A DNA stretch of 10,469 nucleotides from Petrotoga sp. UBA5851 (GTDB taxonomy: Bacteria; Thermotogota; Thermotogae; Petrotogales; Petrotogaceae). The notes under the pieces were generated by a model, which made no database searches, was not told the DNA's origin, and saw only the letters and a program-made list of their open reading frames with translations. The stretch lies in NCBI GenBank assembly GCA_002431635.1, contig DJGH01000058.1, forward strand, positions 4,705 through 15,173. Direction: 5' to 3'. Shown here one piece after another: positions 6,780-10,469 of the stretch; position 1 is the stretch's first letter; every line of letters begins with the position of its first letter. The translations under genes and the position numbers were made by a program.

Positions 6780-6794
6780 GAAGTGATAGATATG
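6780..6794 (+). promoter_or_regulatory. Ribosome binding site and start choice of the cyclase gene
   Basis: GAAGTGAT (6780-6787) resembles GAGGTGAT, the complement of the 16S rRNA 3' end, with one mismatch, and precedes the ATG at 6792 at a workable distance. An in-frame GTG at 6783 lies inside this element and has only weak purine sequence upstream of it. I therefore prefer the ATG. The two options differ by three residues and do not affect any domain. Confidence 0.6.
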
Positions 6795-8738
6795 ATAAAA
6801 AAGGTCAAAATACTGCTTAGTATACTGCTTATACTGCTTTTTATAATCTCTCCATATATAAAAAATGTATGGATAGAGATTTTTGAGTTAAAAACTCTGG
6901 ACTTACGTTATAAAATAAGGGGCACAGCCAAGATAGAAAGTGATGTTGTGGTTGTTGCTATTGATGAAGAATCCATAATAAATATGGAAGCAGGAGAAAA
7001 TAATGATAGTTGGCCTTGGGAACGTAGACACTTCGGACAGCTGGTAAAAAAACTTTTCGAAAACGGTGCAAAAACTATAGGATTTGATATTTCTTTTACA
7101 TCACCTGATGAAAAAGACGAAAGAAACGATACATACTTTGCTTCCGTTTTGCGGCGTTATCCAAAAGTAATACTCGGCAGCTACATAATTGTTGACAGCT
7201 CTATATTTACAAAATATCCAGAAGAATACAGCAGATATCTTTTACAAAATACACGTTATCTAGATCATTCGTTAAAAATAATGAATATTGAAAATGTAAA
7301 CAGTACTTCTCTTTTCAGGGTATACAAAATTGTTCCTGCCATTAAAGAGTTTTCGGAACTTGTTCCCGTGACTTCCTACGAAATAGGTGCATTAGATGTA
7401 GACGGTATTGTACGTAACATGCCATTGTTTTTCAATGAAGTCTGGGCGGAAGAAAACGGATTCGGATTAACTTTAATACCTCACATGGATGTAATGCTCT
7501 ATGCTCAGTTTATTGATGCACAGGATATCCTGGTTGATTTTAAAGAAAGATCCTTGAACATTCTTGATAAAAAAATCCCTTTTGATAACTATGGCAGATT
7601 CCAGATTTATTATTACGGCAAGGGTCGCGATGTCTTTAAACAGATATCTTTTTACGATATAATGAACGGTAACTTCGATCCCAAGGATATAAACAACAAA
7701 GTTGTTATTGTCGGGTATACGGATACTGCAAAAGGTCTTTATGATCTGAGAGTCACTCCTTTTTCGACCGAAGAAGCCGGGGTATATATACACGCCAATG
7801 CCGTCCAGAATTTTATACGTAATGAGGTTCTTGAGCGTCCGGGGTTTATATGGCGCATTATATATCTTGTTATATGTATGGTTGTATCACTTTTATTGCT
7901 TGCATTTACTAATCCTTATAGAAAGCTTATTGCATTTGTAGTTCCGATCTTTGTTATTATTTTTTCCTATATTACCTTTACCTCAAGAATTTGGCTGGAT
8001 ATGTTTTTTCCATTGCTGTCAACTGTAATCATAATATCTACAGATACAGTTTTTGCTTTTCTCTCGGAATATCGTGAAAAGAAAAAAATAAAAGGGTTTT
8101 TCTACAAGTATGTTCCGGATACAGTTGCAAAAGAAATAATAAAAAGCAGCAATCTTAATTTGGGTGGAAAAGTTTATAATGCTGTGATTCTTTTTTCTGA
8201 CATCCAAGGATTTACAGAGAAATCTGAAAAAATGAATGCTGAAGGAGTAATAAGCTTTCTTAACCAGTATCTTACTGCTATGGCCGAGGTAATAAGGAAC
8301 AGATATAACGGAACCATTGATAAATTTATTGGTGATGCCATTATGAGTATTTTTGGTGCTCCTGTAACGTATGGTGACGAGGTATCAAGGGCACTGAACT
8401 GTGCACTTGATATGAAAGAAGAACTCAAGAAACTGAATCAAAAGCTTAACCTCCCATTCGAATTAAAAAATGGAATAGGAATACATTTTGGAGAAGTAGT
8501 AATTGGCAATGTAGGAGCTCCGTTCAGAATGGATTATACTGCAATAGGCGATACCGTTAACACATCTTCCAGAGTGGAACACTTGACTCGCGATCTTAAC
8601 CAGGAAATACTTGTAACTGAAACTGTTTATGAAATGGCCGGAGATGACTTCGTTTTTGAAGCTATGGGAGATTTTTCAGTAAAAGGCAAAAGCAAGCCTT
8701 TGAAGCTTTACTCACTTAAAGGGAGAAAAAATGATTAA
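6792..8738 (+). CDS. CHASE2-domain class III adenylate cyclase, membrane-bound sensor
   Basis: Predicted receptor cyclase making cAMP from ATP in response to an extracytoplasmic signal. Residue numbers are for the 648-residue form. A membrane segment (about 6-22) is followed by a CHASE2 sensor outside the membrane (about 33-345, with FELKTLDLRYKIRG at its start, WPWERRHFGQLV and a GFDISF motif). Three membrane segments follow (about 354-372, 379-395, 402-422). The cytoplasmic cyclase domain spans about 458-642. It has both metal-binding aspartates, Asp470 (LFSDIQGFT) and Asp515 (FIGDAIMSIFG), the adenine-selecting Lys511 and Thr583 (DYTAIGD), and the transition-state pair Asn590 and Arg594 (VNTSSRVE). 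Lys plus Thr points to an adenylate cyclase of the IIIb type rather than a guanylate cyclase. It is first of three overlapping genes: its last eight bases overlap the HD-GYP gene. The signal sensed by CHASE2 is unknown. No cAMP receptor protein is in the window. Confidence 0.93.
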   Translation: MIKKVKILLSILLILLFIISPYIKNVWIEIFELKTLDLRYKIRGTAKIESDVVVVAIDEESIINMEAGENNDSWPWERRHFGQLVKKLFENGAKTIGFDISFTSPDEKDERNDTYFASVLRRYPKVILGSYIIVDSSIFTKYPEEYSRYLLQNTRYLDHSLKIMNIENVNSTSLFRVYKIVPAIKEFSELVPVTSYEIGALDVDGIVRNMPLFFNEVWAEENGFGLTLIPHMDVMLYAQFIDAQDILVDFKERSLNILDKKIPFDNYGRFQIYYYGKGRDVFKQISFYDIMNGNFDPKDINNKVVIVGYTDTAKGLYDLRVTPFSTEEAGVYIHANAVQNFIRNEVLERPGFIWRIIYLVICMVVSLLLLAFTNPYRKLIAFVVPIFVIIFSYITFTSRIWLDMFFPLLSTVIIISTDTVFAFLSEYREKKKIKGFFYKYVPDTVAKEIIKSSNLNLGGKVYNAVILFSDIQGFTEKSEKMNAEGVISFLNQYLTAMAEVIRNRYNGTIDKFIGDAIMSIFGAPVTYGDEVSRALNCALDMKEELKKLNQKLNLPFELKNGIGIHFGEVVIGNVGAPFRMDYTAIGDTVNTSSRVEHLTRDLNQEILVTETVYEMAGDDFVFEAMGDFSVKGKSKPLKLYSLKGRKND

Positions 8739-10032
8739 CAGAATTATTGATTACATTAAAGAACTGAACAAAAACGGTTATACCATAATATATGAAATAG
8801 ATAATATAAATAATTATCAGAGTGCTTTTGAAATACACTTTGAAAAGTGCATTGCATCTTTGTCTTATTCTGAAAAAGTGAAGTTAAAATTTTTTTCTGT
8901 AAATAAGGATAAGCTTCAGTATATTTTGGTTCTGGACAAAATGATACGTGACTATCTTAAAATCGGAGATATTGCGCTTGAAGATATACTCTTTCAAGTA
9001 ATGAAAGTTACCACTTCTATTTCTGTTAACTCAGACATATACGAAACTTCTTCATCAATATTAGAACATATATCGAAAATTTTTAGTTTTTCCTCTTCAT
9101 CAATACTTTTTTTGAATGAAGATGAGAAAAATCTTGAAACCAGATATATAAATAATCTAAACGCCGAGAATAATGAAACCGGAATCCCTATTAAAGATAC
9201 CCTTGTAGGAGAAAGTATTTTAATAAACCTTCCGATATGCGTTAATGATCCGTCTTTACATCCGGGATATGTTTCTATTGAAGGGTTTGATCCAGATTCC
9301 AAAAATATAATGAATTTTTCATGTATACCTTTTACTTTTGAAAACAAACCATTTGGTACATTGGTTTTTATAAGTCCAAAGCGCTACTTTGATCTTATTG
9401 ATTATTACAGTTTCTTTCTAATCTCTCAGATAGTATCCTCTGTTATGGAGGTAACTATCAAAGAAGAAAAAATAAAATCAATGCTTATGAGTACTTTGAA
9501 TGCTCTTTTAAAAGCTCAGAATGTAAGGGTTAAGAATGATTATGTTCACGAAAACAAAGTTCAGGAGCTGGCATTGAAAATAGCCGAAAAAGAAAAGGTA
9601 TCCTCGGAAGATAAATGGATACTTCGCATGGCTACATATATATACGATATTGGAGAGATAGGGATACCTAATTCAATACTTTCAAAAAAAGAGGTGCTCA
9701 CCGATGAGGAAAAGAAAATAATACGCTCACATGTTGAACTCGGATATCAACTTGTAAAAAATATACCGTCTCTTCCAGATAAACTTAAAACGATTATTTA
9801 TCAACATCATGAAAGATGGAACGGCGAAGGATATCCAAAAGGGCTTAAAGGAGATGAGATAGATTTTTTTGCTCAGATTATAGGATTGTGTGATTCATAT
9901 GTTGCTATGACCCAGGAAAGACCTTACCGTTCAGCTTTACCAAAGGAAAAAACACTGGAGATCATCAGAAATTATTCGGGTATCTTTTTTAATCCTTTAC
10001 TTGTAAAGACTTTGTGCGAGGTGTTAGAATGA
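8731..10032 (+). CDS. GAF-like and HD-GYP domain protein with a degenerate metal site
   Basis: Soluble 433-residue signalling protein. Residues 1-85 match nothing I recognise. About 95-215 resembles a GAF ligand-binding domain (IPIKDTLVGESILINLPICV, then PFTFENKPFGTLVFIS). Residues about 250-433 are an HD-GYP domain, the family that hydrolyses cyclic di-GMP. Several signature residues are present: His273, His334, the HHE-GEGYP motif (His359, His360, Gly367-Tyr368-Pro369), Asp388 and RPYR (397-400). The defining HD pair, however, is Tyr305-Asp306 in YIYDIGEIGIP, where active members have HDIGKIGIP, and the following Lys is Glu309. The His is a metal ligand and the Lys contacts substrate phosphate in known structures, so hydrolysis is probably lost or altered and a binding or regulatory role is likely. 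The ATG has GGGAG five bases upstream and lies inside the end of the cyclase gene. Its stop overlaps the DUF3307 start, so the three genes are probably co-translated. Confidence 0.88.
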   Translation: MINRIIDYIKELNKNGYTIIYEIDNINNYQSAFEIHFEKCIASLSYSEKVKLKFFSVNKDKLQYILVLDKMIRDYLKIGDIALEDILFQVMKVTTSISVNSDIYETSSSILEHISKIFSFSSSSILFLNEDEKNLETRYINNLNAENNETGIPIKDTLVGESILINLPICVNDPSLHPGYVSIEGFDPDSKNIMNFSCIPFTFENKPFGTLVFISPKRYFDLIDYYSFFLISQIVSSVMEVTIKEEKIKSMLMSTLNALLKAQNVRVKNDYVHENKVQELALKIAEKEKVSSEDKWILRMATYIYDIGEIGIPNSILSKKEVLTDEEKKIIRSHVELGYQLVKNIPSLPDKLKTIIYQHHERWNGEGYPKGLKGDEIDFFAQIIGLCDSYVAMTQERPYRSALPKEKTLEIIRNYSGIFFNPLLVKTLCEVLE

Positions 10033-10469
10033 CGGTATTCTTCTATTTTTTCCTTTCACACTTGCTTGGTGATTACGTTTTTCAGACTTCCTTTATAGCC
10101 AGAAATAAAAATAAAAACATCTATGTGCTTATCCTTCATATTCTTATTATATATGCTTGCATGTATATTGTAATACTTCCAAAAGGTTTATTAAATAATT
10201 GCCTGCTTATCATATTATCTGTGATGCATTTTTTTATAGATATTGTTAAGTTCAAATTTGGGAAAAATGATTTTTTCAAAGGTGCTGATTACTATCTTTT
10301 TGACCAGTTTATTCACTTATTGACTTTATTAATTGTATCTTACTTTTTTGTCGGTCAGGAAATGTATCTGAGCTATGATTTGGTTTTAAAATCATCAATC
10401 GGACTTTTTAATGCCTTTACTCTTGGAATATTATCAGGCTATATTTTTAACGATATGTCAAAGTATAAA
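10029..10469 (+). CDS. DUF3307 family membrane protein, cut by the window end
   Basis: The first 147 codons are open to the window edge with no stop. The protein begins MTVFFYFFLSHLLGDYVFQT, matching the HLLGDxxxQ motif at the N-terminus of DUF3307 proteins. Two further family-like polar motifs sit in or beside hydrophobic helices: SVMHFFIDIVKFKFG, with His and Asp four residues apart, and LFDQFIHLLTLL, with Asp-Gln and His. Several membrane helices are evident, so it is an integral membrane protein; the function of the family is unknown to me. The ATG overlaps the HD-GYP stop as ATGA, and GAGGTG (10018-10023) sits five bases upstream. Conserved polar residues inside membrane helices suggest a transport or enzymatic role, but this is inference. 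Confidence 0.8.
   Translation, partial: MTVFFYFFLSHLLGDYVFQTSFIARNKNKNIYVLILHILIIYACMYIVILPKGLLNNCLLIILSVMHFFIDIVKFKFGKNDFFKGADYYLFDQFIHLLTLLIVSYFFVGQEMYLSYDLVLKSSIGLFNAFTLGILSGYIFNDMSKYK

Noticed and set aside
6783..6785. GTG as the start codon of the cyclase gene
   Set aside because: It would sit inside the best Shine-Dalgarno-like element (GAAGTGAT), and the sequence before it is a weak site. The ATG nine bases later is better placed; the choice does not alter the protein's domains.
8174..8428. Antisense reading frame opposite the catalytic part of the adenylate cyclase
   Set aside because: It lies wholly opposite conserved cyclase motifs, has no ribosome binding site that I can see, and its translation resembles no known protein. 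The same reasoning excludes the antisense frames at 7473-7793, 8994-9347 and 6384-6669, and the plus-strand frames opposite dxr, rseP and holB.
8726..8733. A6 run at the cyclase/HD-GYP junction as a programmed frameshift site
   Set aside because: The HD-GYP gene has its own ATG and a GGGAG ribosome binding site at good spacing, so ordinary re-initiation explains the overlap. No stem-loop or second slippery element is evident.

Overview
The window is AT-rich bacterial chromosome (by eye about one third G+C), densely coded, with housekeeping and signalling genes and no sign of mobile DNA, CRISPR or RNA genes. The best lineage guess is a low-GC member of the Thermotogota. Three things suggest it: the order dxr-rseP-ispG, a long RseP of about 506 residues with two PDZ-like segments, and a DUF327 (YaaR-type) gene beside a delta'-type clamp-loader gene. 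Firmicutes also have dxr-rseP-ispG and yaaR-holB neighbourhoods, so this assignment is tentative and rests on recalled gene order, not on a search.

Left half, minus strand (5248 down to 1): one tight operon reading dxr, rseP, ispG, a DUF327 gene, holB, and the first five codons of a further gene cut by the window edge. Junctions run from a 4-nt overlap to a 13-nt gap. The operon joins two enzymes of the MEP isoprenoid pathway (DXR and IspG), a site-2 intramembrane protease, and a clamp-loader subunit. It starts from a TTG codon behind a clear GAGGTG ribosome binding site.

Middle (5249-5458): a divergent control region. Next to uraA it carries a hairpin, TTTAACC-CGGTGA-GGTTAAA, that matches the PyrR-binding loop consensus at all but one position and ends one base before the uraA Shine-Dalgarno sequence. 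This points to pyrimidine-responsive translational control of the uracil transporter. A 13-bp perfect inverted repeat further upstream may be an operator.

Right half, plus strand: uraA (uracil permease, NCS2 family) ends at a perfect 15-bp-stem terminator. Immediately after it is a promoter (TTGTAA-N17-TATAAT, with a T11 run inside the spacer) for a second operon of three overlapping genes. These are a CHASE2-sensor class III adenylate cyclase with all expected catalytic residues, a GAF/HD-GYP protein whose metal-binding HD pair has become Tyr-Asp, and a DUF3307 membrane protein cut off by the window end. The tight overlaps suggest one signalling module: an extracytoplasmic sensor making cAMP, a soluble and probably catalytically impaired HD-GYP partner, and a small membrane protein of unknown role. 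This module and the PyrR-type leader are the two most interesting items here.
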